Assembly (NCBI GenBank): GCA_902485915.1
Contig: CABTMH010000121.1
Span: 1-29,248 of the forward strand
Origin: an uncultured Oribacterium sp.
GTDB taxonomy: Bacteria > Bacillota > Clostridia > Lachnospirales > Lachnospiraceae
DNA: 29,248 nucleotides
Direction: 5' to 3'
Below, in pieces: positions 1 through 7,048 of the stretch. Positions within the stretch are counted from its first letter, which is position 1; each line of letters opens with the position of its first letter. The notes under the pieces were generated by a model. That model had not been told where the DNA came from, searched no databases, and saw only the letters and a program-made list of their open reading frames with translations. Both the position numbers and the translations under genes were made by a program.

Positions 1-1019
1 AGAGAGGTATCACCATCAACTCCGCTCACGTTGAGTACGAGACTGAGAAGCGTCACTACGCTCACGTTGACTGCCCGGGCCACGCTGACTACGTTAAGAA
101 CATGATCACTGGTGCTGCACAGATGGATGGTGCTATCCTCGTTGTGGCTGCTACCGATGGTGTTATGGCACAGACCAGAGAGCATATCCTTCTTGCTCGT
201 CAGGTAGGTGTTCCGGCTATCGTTGTATTCCTTAACAAGTGCGACATGGTTGATGACCCTGAGCTTCTTGAGCTCGTTGAGATGGAGGTTAGAGACCTTC
301 TGAACGAGTATGAGTTCCCAGGCGATGAGATCCCTGTAATCCACGGTTCTGCTCTGAAGGCTCTCGAGGATCCGAAGTCTGAGTGGGGCGATAAGATCAT
401 GGAGCTCATGGACGCTGTTGACTCTTACATCCCTGAGCCAGCTCGTGAGACTGATAAGCCATTCCTTATGCCAGTCGAGGACGTATTCACCATCACAGGT
501 CGTGGTACTGTAGCTACCGGCCGTGTAGAGCGTGGTGTTCTTCACGTATCCGATGAGCTTGAGATCGTTGGTATCTCTGAGGAGACTCAGAAGACCGTCG
601 TAACTGGTATCGAGATGTTCCGTAAGACTCTTGATGAGGCTGAGGCTGGTGATAACGTAGGTCTTCTCCTTCGTGGTATCAACCGTGACCAGATCGAGAG
701 AGGTCAGGTTCTCTGCAAGCCGGGTACTGTAAAGTGCCACAAGAAGTTTACCGCTCAGGTTTACGTTCTTACTAAGGACGAGGGTGGTCGTCATACTCCG
801 TTCTTCACAAACTACAGACCGCAGTTCTACTTCAGAACAACTGATGTAACTGGTGTCTGCGAGCTTCCGGATGGCGTAGAGATGTGCATGCCAGGTGATA
901 ACACCGAGATGACCGTTGAGCTTATTCACCCGGTAGCTATGGAGGAGGGTCTCCGTTTCGCTATCCGTGAGGGTGGTAGAACCGTTGGTTCTGGTAGAGT
1001 AGTAAACATCATTGAGTAA
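1..1019 (+). CDS. tuf: Elongation factor Tu, 5'-truncated by window edge
   Basis: EF-Tu carries aminoacyl-tRNA to the ribosome as a GTP complex in the cytoplasm. The reading frame is open from base 3 and gives 338 residues; about 58 N-terminal residues, including the P-loop, lie outside the window. Visible motifs are RGITI (switch I), DCPGHADYV (G3) and NKCDM (G4), followed by the two beta-barrel domains ending in GSGRVVNIIE, the usual C-terminus. The codons lean strongly to GTT, GCT, CGT and CTT, unlike the later genes here, as expected for a very highly expressed gene. It ends in TAA and is followed by a strong terminator, so it is the last gene of its transcript. The first ATG in the window (base 102) is internal, not the start. 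Confidence 0.98.
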   Translation, partial: RGITINSAHVEYETEKRHYAHVDCPGHADYVKNMITGAAQMDGAILVVAATDGVMAQTREHILLARQVGVPAIVVFLNKCDMVDDPELLELVEMEVRDLLNEYEFPGDEIPVIHGSALKALEDPKSEWGDKIMELMDAVDSYIPEPARETDKPFLMPVEDVFTITGRGTVATGRVERGVLHVSDELEIVGISEETQKTVVTGIEMFRKTLDEAEAGDNVGLLLRGINRDQIERGQVLCKPGTVKCHKKFTAQVYVLTKDEGGRHTPFFTNYRPQFYFRTTDVTGVCELPDGVEMCMPGDNTEMTVELIHPVAMEEGLRFAIREGGRTVGSGRVVNIIE

Positions 1020-1049
1020 TTCTGTCAGGCTATAAGCTAAGACTCATAA

Positions 1050-1081
1050 CAGCGTGGAGAGAGATCTCCACGCTGTTTTTT
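1050..1081 (+). terminator. Intrinsic terminator of tuf
   Basis: A perfect 11-bp stem, CAGCGTGGAGA (1050-1060) with TCTCCACGCTG (1065-1075), closes a GAGA tetraloop and is followed by six T residues. It lies 30 bases after the tuf stop. Confidence 0.95.
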
Positions 1082-1118
1082 ATTGCTGTTCAGTATATGC
1101 GACGTCCTTCAAGGATGG

Positions 1119-1147
1119 TGGACAGACAGAACAGATACAGATATAAT
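1119..1147 (+). promoter_or_regulatory. Sigma-A-type promoter for the TSCPD/VTT gene pair
   Basis: TGGACA (1119-1124, one mismatch to TTGACA) and a perfect TATAAT (1142-1147) are separated by exactly 17 bases. Transcription would start near 1154, about 43 bases before the ATG at 1197. This is the best match to a consensus promoter seen in the window. Confidence 0.75.
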
Positions 1148-1196
1148 GTAGAGAAAAACCAATGGAAGCCAATTGAGGCTTCATAAGGAGGATAGT

Positions 1197-1463
1197 ATGA
1201 CACAGGAATTTACATATAGACCAAAGATGGTATGTTCTACAGAGATTACATTTGAACTGGACGATGAAAATAAGATCCATAATCTTCGTTTCCGCGGTGG
1301 CTGCAATGGAAACCTGAAGGCGATCGGCCGTCTCGTAGAGGGACAGGAGGCGTCAAAGGTTTCAGAGATTCTGCGTGGAAACGCATGTGGTCCGCGTCCT
1401 ACTTCCTGTGCGGATCAACTTTCGAAGGCCATCGATCAGGCACTCACTGAGAAGGACGCATGA
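1197..1463 (+). CDS. TSCPD domain protein, TIGR03905-like
   Basis: An 88-residue protein of the small TSCPD family found in many anaerobic Firmicutes; its function is not established. The visible pattern is a conserved N-terminal Cys (MVCSTEITFEL), the GGCNGNLKAI loop, and CGPRPTSCADQL near the C-terminus, which is the family signature with A in place of P in TSCPD. The four Cys are suggestive of metal or redox chemistry, but that is inference. The ATG at 1197 was chosen because AAGGAGG (1185-1191) sits 5 bases upstream; a longer in-frame TTG at 1173 has no comparable ribosome binding site. The stop overlaps the next start (ATGA), implying translational coupling to the membrane protein. Confidence 0.88.
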   Translation: MTQEFTYRPKMVCSTEITFELDDENKIHNLRFRGGCNGNLKAIGRLVEGQEASKVSEILRGNACGPRPTSCADQLSKAIDQALTEKDA

Positions 1464-2266
1464 AGGAGAACCACGGGAAAATGAAGGATGCCATGAAGCA
1501 GGCACATGTTTCTGAGCGAGAGAATGAAGCGCAGAACAGCCCGCAGCAGCTGCGGGATCCGTCTGAAGCTCAGCCGAAATTTCACCAGAAGCTGATCGGT
1601 ATTTCGGCGATCGTGCTGCTCCTGCTCCTGATCGTCCTGATTTTCTATGTGACCTTTAACCACATTTTTCCTGGCTTATGGCCGCTTCTGAAAGCCGGCG
1701 ATGAACAGGGCATCGCACGTTATCTCGAGTTAGAGGGTGAGTGGAAGGGCCTGATTCTGGCCGTCGTACTGTCTGCACTGCAGGTCGTGAGCATCGTACT
1801 CCCAGGACTTCCGATCCACCTGGCGGTCGGTATGATCTATGGCTGGGTGAAGGCGTCGATCGCCTGCTATATCGGCTTCGTTCTCGGGAATGCCTTCGTA
1901 TTTGCCGTGGCGCGGAAGCTTGGGCGCAGGCTCGGAAATTATATTCCGGGGCTGAATCGACAGAACTGGCTGACACAGAAAATCAACTCTACGCATCCGG
2001 CGTTTGTGGTTGCCATCGCCTGCATGCTTCCAGCGGTGCCGAACGGCGCGATACCGTATATTGCGTCTCGTGCGGATATTACAGGTCGTGGGTATGTCGG
2101 CGCCGTGGCGGCGACCGCCTGGCTGCAGTGCATCACGAACTGTCTCTGTGGGTATTTTCTGATTCTCGAGCAGTACCTCGGAGCGGCCATCGTGTTCATC
2201 GCGCAGCTCGTCATCATCGGGCTGATCAGCTGGAAGAGAGAAGCACTGCTCGGAAGATTGAAGTAA
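1460..2266 (+). CDS. TVP38/TMEM64 (VTT domain) family membrane protein
   Basis: A 268-residue integral membrane protein. The first ~44 residues are a charged cytoplasmic segment, then come a hydrophobic helix (about 46-68) and a VTT/SNARE-associated core. Characteristic pieces are VLPGLPIHLAVGMIYG (113-128), the GFVLGNAFVFAVARKLGRR stretch (139-157) and the re-entrant-like CMLPAVPNGAIPYIAS region (188-203), which matches the family's P-x-x-P-N pattern. VTT proteins are linked to lipid scrambling or small-solute movement in the membrane; the substrate here is unknown. It starts inside the TSCPD stop codon (ATGA). Later in-frame ATGs (1481, 1493) are possible starts, and a GGAG at 1464-1467 could serve the first of them, so the N-terminus is uncertain by a few residues. 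Confidence 0.85.
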   Translation: MKENHGKMKDAMKQAHVSERENEAQNSPQQLRDPSEAQPKFHQKLIGISAIVLLLLLIVLIFYVTFNHIFPGLWPLLKAGDEQGIARYLELEGEWKGLILAVVLSALQVVSIVLPGLPIHLAVGMIYGWVKASIACYIGFVLGNAFVFAVARKLGRRLGNYIPGLNRQNWLTQKINSTHPAFVVAIACMLPAVPNGAIPYIASRADITGRGYVGAVAATAWLQCITNCLCGYFLILEQYLGAAIVFIAQLVIIGLISWKREALLGRLK

Positions 2267-2282
2267 CATCAGGCCAGAGCGG

Positions 2283-2350
2283 TGTCGGGAATCCGGTAGT
2301 GAGGACGGAAGATCCGAAATGCGTCATCGGTCCTCCGTCCCCCCCCGACA
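2283..2350. repeat. Long imperfect inverted repeat with a C8 run
   Basis: TGTCGGG (2283-2289) pairs with CCCGACA (2344-2350). Inside it, GGACGGA (2303-2309) pairs with TCCGTCC (2334-2340) and CCGA (2314-2317) with TCGG (2327-2330). There is no T tract afterwards, so it is not a standard terminator of the upstream gene pair. The remainder of the 2267-2492 gap is AT-rich before the next gene; a weak TTGCTA (2418) to TATAGT (2443) pair with 19-base spacing might be its promoter. Confidence 0.55.
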
Positions 2351-2492
2351 TGGCTCCCTGCCTGAATTCAGTTGACGAGTAAAAAGTAACAACCTGATGA
2401 CATTTATCGTAAGAACTTTGCTACTATCATCTTCGGACAGCCTATAGTATGATGTTTGATGTAGAATTATGTTATGATGAATCGGAGTTTTT

Positions 2493-3377
2493 ATGAGAGT
2501 AAATAGAGTGTGCACCGTGGCGGTCGTGATGGCGCTGGTCCTTTCGGGGACAGCGTTGGCTGGAGTGAGTCCGGATAGCCGCGGTGGTGTGGCCTATACG
2601 TCGGTGTCGACCGGGATCAGTCCTGACGGAAAGGGGGGTGTGCGCTATGTTGCGGCATCTTCTTCCCAGGGCGTGTCACAGGCATCCGCGGTGAGTCCGG
2701 ATGGTCGCGGTGGTGTCGTCTATCATGCAACGCCTTCATCCGATGCGAACACAAATCCGTATCTGAACAGCAGCAGTACGAATCATACCATGTATACGAC
2801 GAACTATACCGGTACGACGGGCGGCTACTATGTAGATGGGGTGCTGTACAACACGATGAATGTCGGCCCGATGGCGGGAAATCAGGCAGCGACGGGGCTC
2901 GCTCAGATCATGAATCCATCGCAGATGAATCCTGCCGGGAGTCACTACAGTTCGAGCTCGACGGTGATCAATACGCGTCGTGTGGTGGCGAACACCTACC
3001 TGAAGGACGGCTGGCAGTTCGAAAATAACGGTATGTGGTACCTCTATCCGGATGGTACCTATCCGGTCAGCTCCTGGCGCAGTATCGATGGTGCAACCTA
3101 TCATTTTAACCAGGGCGGGTACCTCGAGGTGAATACCTGGGTCTACGAGGCGAATGGTGCCTGGTATTATGTGGGTGCAGATGCGAAGATGGTTCGTGGA
3201 CTGCAGACGATCAGTGGCCGTCTATACTATTTTGAGCCGAACAGCGGACAGCTGCAGGGGCCAGGGCTTCTGCTCGCGGGTGGCAGATACTACTATGCGG
3301 GCCAGGATGGTGCACTGCTGCAGAACACCTGGATCGGAAGCTTCTTTTTCGGAGCGGACGGTGAGAGAGTAAACTGA
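2493..3377 (+). CDS. Secreted cell-wall-binding repeat protein
   Basis: A 294-residue exported protein. Residues 1-23 form a signal peptide ending ALA, with cleavage predicted before Gly24. Residues 24-77 hold three spaced copies of a short motif, GVSPDSRGGVAY, GISPDGKGGVRY and AVSPDGRGGVVY. A Ser/Thr/Asn/Tyr-rich linker follows (about 80-165). Residues from about 167 to the end form aromatic-rich choline-binding-type repeats (WQFENNGMWYLYPDG, WVYEANGAWYYVGAD, GRLYYFEPNSGQ, GRYYYAGQDG, and a last one ending FFFGADG), the PF01473-like fold that holds proteins to wall polymers. No catalytic domain is visible, so it is probably a surface structural or adhesive protein, or a non-enzymatic wall binder. 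GGAG (2484-2487) sits 5 bases before the ATG. The downstream gene begins 22 bases later and is probably co-transcribed. Confidence 0.85.
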   Translation: MRVNRVCTVAVVMALVLSGTALAGVSPDSRGGVAYTSVSTGISPDGKGGVRYVAASSSQGVSQASAVSPDGRGGVVYHATPSSDANTNPYLNSSSTNHTMYTTNYTGTTGGYYVDGVLYNTMNVGPMAGNQAATGLAQIMNPSQMNPAGSHYSSSSTVINTRRVVANTYLKDGWQFENNGMWYLYPDGTYPVSSWRSIDGATYHFNQGGYLEVNTWVYEANGAWYYVGADAKMVRGLQTISGRLYYFEPNSGQLQGPGLLLAGGRYYYAGQDGALLQNTWIGSFFFGADGERVN

Positions 3378-3399
3378 CGAAACAGATGAGGCAGAAAGA

Positions 3400-4587
3400 A
3401 TGGACAGAGAATTAAAAGATCTGGATGATGTCGATAAGGCATTGGAGGAAAAACCGATCGAGGGTGTGATCGAGCGCAAGCGTGCGCGTCGTATCGCGAA
3501 TATGCGGAAACGTCAGAAACAGGAGCAGCTTCATGAGATGCTCGGGCTCCTGGGCATTCCGGCACTGGTGGTCGTGCTGATCATCATCATCCTGATGCTG
3601 GATCGGAATCCGAAGAATCCGGATGCACAGAGTGGTGGTCTGCCGGTGGCCAGCTCTTCCGAAGTCGAAAACGCGGAGGGAGATGATGAGAGTGCTTCTG
3701 GAGACATTGGCGACGGCAGCACTTGTGCCGATGAGGACGCATCGCTGGTACGTCAGTATAACGACGAGTATATGACGAAACTCTTTCAGGATTACTTTAA
3801 CGCACGTCTTCAGGGCGATACTGATACACTGTACCGTCTGACCGGTGTCACGAATCAGACGGAGGAGCAGACCGCGAGTCTTCAGAAGAAGCTGAAGACC
3901 CAGGCCGGCTACATAGAGGCATACCAGGATATCCAGCAGTATGCGGTAGATGGACTCGAGAAGAACACGAAGCTCGTTTTCGTCACCTATAATGTGAAGT
4001 TCCGCCGGACAGATACGCTGGCACCGGGCATCATGTACTGCTATGTGAAGGTAAACGATCAGAACAGCTTCGAAATCGTCGAGAACATGTCGCCGGAGCA
4101 GACGAAGTTTGTGAACAGCTATATCACGAATCACAGCGAGGTACAGGAGCTGATCAATGCCACCAACTCCCGTCTGCTGGAGGCCATCTCGAGTGATCAG
4201 CGACTTGCGGTCATCTATGATGCCATCCAGAGCGGACGTATCTACACAGACTCACAGGAAGAAATCGACAGCGAGGTTTCGCTGATCTCTGTAGAAACCG
4301 AAGCCGCCGTGACCGAGGCAGAAACCACGGCATCGTCTGATAACGATACGGCGAACGAAGAAACGAAGGAGAGCAGTAAGAAGAACTCGGAGAAGAGCAC
4401 GACCGAGACGAAGAAGTCGACAGAAACGACGGCCGCAGGAGAAACCATCTCCGAAAACACCGGCGCAGGCGGAAAGACAGAAACGACCGCAGCCGCTGCT
4501 TCCGGCGAGACCATCGCAGAGCCGGGTGCTGCCGATCACGCACCGGCAGGAGATGCCGTCATCTCTGACGACGGCCCGGTCGGCTGA
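3400..4587 (+). CDS. Single-pass membrane protein with a Thr/Glu-rich tail, unknown function
   Basis: A 395-residue protein I cannot name. Residues 1-47 are highly charged and cytoplasmic (many Lys/Arg/Glu). Residues 48-67 are a transmembrane helix (LGIPALVVVLIIIILML), placing the rest outside. A linker rich in Ser, Glu and Asp is followed by a folded region (about 112-285) whose helix-then-strand pattern (YFNARLQGDTDTLYRL, then KLVFVTYNVKF and IMYCYVKV) resembles small NTF2-like ligand-binding domains; this is inference. The last ~100 residues are low complexity (repeated TETT, ETTAA, KSTE), typical of wall-spanning segments. GAGG (3388-3391) lies 8 bases before the ATG. It follows the wall-binding protein at 22 bases and ends before a very strong terminator, so the two form a surface-protein pair. 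Confidence 0.75.
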   Translation: MDRELKDLDDVDKALEEKPIEGVIERKRARRIANMRKRQKQEQLHEMLGLLGIPALVVVLIIIILMLDRNPKNPDAQSGGLPVASSSEVENAEGDDESASGDIGDGSTCADEDASLVRQYNDEYMTKLFQDYFNARLQGDTDTLYRLTGVTNQTEEQTASLQKKLKTQAGYIEAYQDIQQYAVDGLEKNTKLVFVTYNVKFRRTDTLAPGIMYCYVKVNDQNSFEIVENMSPEQTKFVNSYITNHSEVQELINATNSRLLEAISSDQRLAVIYDAIQSGRIYTDSQEEIDSEVSLISVETEAAVTEAETTASSDNDTANEETKESSKKNSEKSTTETKKSTETTAAGETISENTGAGGKTETTAAAASGETIAEPGAADHAPAGDAVISDDGPVG

Positions 4588-4627
4588 GCGTCATACATAA
4601 ACTATGGAGGATGAAAGCACAGGTCGT

Positions 4628-4682
4628 CAGTGAACCTCCGTGAGCCGGCATCATCCGGCCCACGGAGGTTCACTGTTCTTTT
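4628..4682 (+). terminator. Very strong intrinsic terminator
   Basis: A 15-bp perfect outer stem, CAGTGAACCTCCGTG (4628-4642) with CACGGAGGTTCACTG (4661-4675), has one A/C mismatch and then a 5-bp inner stem (GCCGG with CCGGC) and a CATCAT loop. The tail TTCTTTT follows. The 48-base hairpin is longer than most terminators. It ends the surface-protein pair and isolates queA. A TATAAT at 4709-4714 may be the -10 of queA, but no good -35 is seen. Confidence 0.93.
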
Positions 4683-4782
4683 ATGTAGAAGAAACCTGAA
4701 AGACAGTATATAATGATAAGGTTTATGGTGCGCTCTGCACCGCGTACATGTCGTGAGACAGCAGAAAAGGAGAAAACACAGT

Positions 4783-6093
4783 ATGGAAACGAAAGACTTT
4801 TACTATGACCTGCCGGAGGAGCTGATCGCGCAGGATCCGCTCGAGAAGCGCTCGGACAGCCGGCTTCTGGTGATGGACCGCTTCACCGGCGAGATCAATC
4901 ACCGTCATTTTTATAACATCATCGATTATCTTCATAAGGGTGACTGTCTCGTCATCAACGATACAAAGGTCATCCCGGCACGCCTGCATGGCGAGAAGTC
5001 TGGTACCGGCGCACATGTCGAGGTACTGCTTCTTCGTCGTCTCAGCACGACCGACTGGGAGTGCCTCGTCAAGCCGGGCAAGAAGCTCCGGAACGGTGCG
5101 CGCGTCGAGTTCGGCGAGGGCCTGCTGAAGGGCGAAATCATCGATACGATCGATGATGGTAACCGCATCATCCGCTTCGAGTTCGAGGGCATCTGGGAGG
5201 AGGTGCTCGACCGCCTCGGTGAGATGCCGATCCCACCGTACATCCATCATCAGCTGAAGGAGAAGGCACGCTACAACACCGTCTATGCAAAGAACGACGG
5301 CTCTGCGGCGGCCCCGACCGCCGGCCTCCACTGGACCGAGGAGCTGCTTCAGGCCGTGAAGGAGAAGGGCGTGGAGATCGCCCACATCACCCTGCATGTC
5401 GGCCTCGGCACCTTCCGTCCGGTGAAGGCGGATAAGATCGAGGAACACCACATGCACAGCGAGTACTACATCGTCGAGCAGTCGGAAGCCGATAAGATCA
5501 ATCGCGCCCACGCAGAGGGCCATCGTGTCATCTGCACCGGTACCACCAGCTGCCGTACCGTCGAGTCCGCGGCGCTTCCAGACGGCACCATGCCGGCGAC
5601 CTCCGGCTGGACCGATATCTTCATCTATCCAGGCTATCAGTTTAAGTGCATGGATGCGTTGATCACAAACTTCCATCTGCCGGAATCCACCCTCGTCATG
5701 CTGGTTTCTGCTTTTACGAAGCGTGAGCACGTGCTCCGCGCGTATAAGGTGGCCGTGCGTGAGAAGTACCGTTTCTTCAGTTTCGGGGATGCCTGCTTTT
5801 TCGCGGATCTGAAGCACGATGCAGCGCTTCCGGCGGAGCTCGACCCAAACCGGAATCATGCATTTACCTTCCTTCCGGAGGACGCCGTCGCAGAGGTCGA
5901 GGGCATCCCTGGCAAGAGCTACAGCTGGCCGCTTGCAGCCGATGAAACGCCGCTCTGGAAGACGGCTGAAACTGCGGAGGAGGCGGAGCATGTGCTCGAT
6001 GCAGGAAAGCACGATGAAAACGTTTCGGGTGCAGTGAAGGAGGACACGTCTGCGACGACAGAGGTGGAGCGTCCGGAGGAGGATGCGAGATGA
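4783..6093 (+). CDS. queA: tRNA preQ1(34) S-adenosylmethionine ribosyltransferase-isomerase with C-terminal extension
   Basis: QueA moves the ribosyl group of SAM to preQ1 at tRNA position 34, giving epoxyqueuosine in the queuosine pathway. The core is clear: METKDFYYDLPEELIAQ start, PTAGLHWTEELL, HVGLGTFRPVK, HSEYY, CTGTTSCRTVES, YPGYQFKCMDALITNFHLP and the terminal FFSFGDA (Asp336). Family members usually end a few residues after GDA, at about 340-355 residues. This one has 436, adding ~94 residues rich in Ala, Glu and Thr after residue 342. AAAAGGAG (4765-4772) lies 10 bases before the ATG at 4783; an upstream in-frame GTG at 4753 has no matching site. The stop overlaps the next start (ATGA), which couples it to the rluF-like gene. 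Confidence 0.96.
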   Translation: METKDFYYDLPEELIAQDPLEKRSDSRLLVMDRFTGEINHRHFYNIIDYLHKGDCLVINDTKVIPARLHGEKSGTGAHVEVLLLRRLSTTDWECLVKPGKKLRNGARVEFGEGLLKGEIIDTIDDGNRIIRFEFEGIWEEVLDRLGEMPIPPYIHHQLKEKARYNTVYAKNDGSAAAPTAGLHWTEELLQAVKEKGVEIAHITLHVGLGTFRPVKADKIEEHHMHSEYYIVEQSEADKINRAHAEGHRVICTGTTSCRTVESAALPDGTMPATSGWTDIFIYPGYQFKCMDALITNFHLPESTLVMLVSAFTKREHVLRAYKVAVREKYRFFSFGDACFFADLKHDAALPAELDPNRNHAFTFLPEDAVAEVEGIPGKSYSWPLAADETPLWKTAETAEEAEHVLDAGKHDENVSGAVKEDTSATTEVERPEEDAR

Positions 6094-6941
6094 GACTGAA
6101 TAAACGTTTATCGGAGCTCGGCGTCTGCTCCCGCCGTGAGGCGGATAAGCTGATCGCTGCCGGCCGTGTCACTGTAAATAAGAAGCCGGTCGAGCTCGGC
6201 CAGCAGGTGACCGAGGCGGATTCCATCGAGCTGGATGGACAGTGCGTAAATCCACATGCACTGAACGCCAATGCAGGCAACCCAGAGGCACAGTACCTTC
6301 TCCATACAGAGTCGCGCCGGATGGCGAAGCGCTATGGCGAGCAGATTTCGACCGTGGGGCAGGATTATGATCGCCCGGCACCGGTACTGCTTGCATATTA
6401 CAAACCGCGTGGGATCGTGTGCACGACGAGTGATAAGGATAAAGCACCGAACATCATCGAAGCGATCCACTACCACACGAGAGTGTATCCGATCGGCCGC
6501 CTCGATAAGGAGTCGGAGGGACTCATCCTTCTGACGAATCAGGGCGATCTCGTAAATCGAATCAACCGTGCACGGAATTACCATGAGAAGGAATACGTCG
6601 TGACCGTGGATAAGCCGTGTACGAAGGAGTTCCTGGATGGACTCGCCGATGGCGTCGAGCTGAAGGAACTGCATACGACGACCCGCCCATGTGAGGTGTG
6701 GCAGGACATGACCCGTCCGGCGAAGCTTCGTCAGCAGGAGTTTCATATCGTGATCACACAGGGACTGAACCGTCAGATTCGTCGTATGTGTGCAGCCTTC
6801 GGCTATGAGGTGAAGAAGCTGAAGCGCATCCGTATCATGGATCTCACGCTGCATGGACTGAAGCCGGGGCAGTATCGCGAGATCGAGCTGTCCGAGCTCG
6901 GCCTCCGCGAAGAGGATATGGAGGCAGCCGCCGGTAAGTAA
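6090..6941 (+). CDS. rluF: 23S rRNA pseudouridine synthase, RluF type
   Basis: A 283-residue enzyme that isomerises a uridine in 23S rRNA. Residues 1-50 are an S4 RNA-binding domain (MRLNKRLSELGVCSRREADK). The catalytic domain carries GRLDKESEGLILLTNQGDLVN with the catalytic Asp at 139, the HEKEYVVTVDKP block and ITQGLNRQIRRMCAAFGYEVKKLKRIRIM. This sequence is closer to E. coli RluF (position 2604) than to RluB, which is why I use rluF, but RluB-like specificity is possible. Between S4 and catalytic domains (about residues 54-97) it has roughly 35 more residues than I recall for E. coli RluF. A strong GGAGGAGG (6075-6082) precedes the ATG, inside the end of queA. ligA follows after 107 bases. 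Confidence 0.9.
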   Translation: MRLNKRLSELGVCSRREADKLIAAGRVTVNKKPVELGQQVTEADSIELDGQCVNPHALNANAGNPEAQYLLHTESRRMAKRYGEQISTVGQDYDRPAPVLLAYYKPRGIVCTTSDKDKAPNIIEAIHYHTRVYPIGRLDKESEGLILLTNQGDLVNRINRARNYHEKEYVVTVDKPCTKEFLDGLADGVELKELHTTTRPCEVWQDMTRPAKLRQQEFHIVITQGLNRQIRRMCAAFGYEVKKLKRIRIMDLTLHGLKPGQYREIELSELGLREEDMEAAAGK

Positions 6942-7048
6942 GGGCGGGACGATATCGCCCTGTAAAATGCGGATCGATGCGCTGCGCACGGATCATAAAC
7001 AGACCAGAGATAAGGAATCTTAAATACGCAGACTGAAAAAGGTGAACG

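Noticed and set aside
4723..6012. Minus-strand open frame (429 codons) across queA
   Set aside because: Antisense to a clearly recognised enzyme, with no ribosome binding site and no recognisable domain.
6940..6962. Hairpin AGGGCG/CGCCCT at the end of rluF as a terminator
   Set aside because: Only 6 bp, overlapping the stop codon, and no T tract; rluF and ligA may be co-transcribed.
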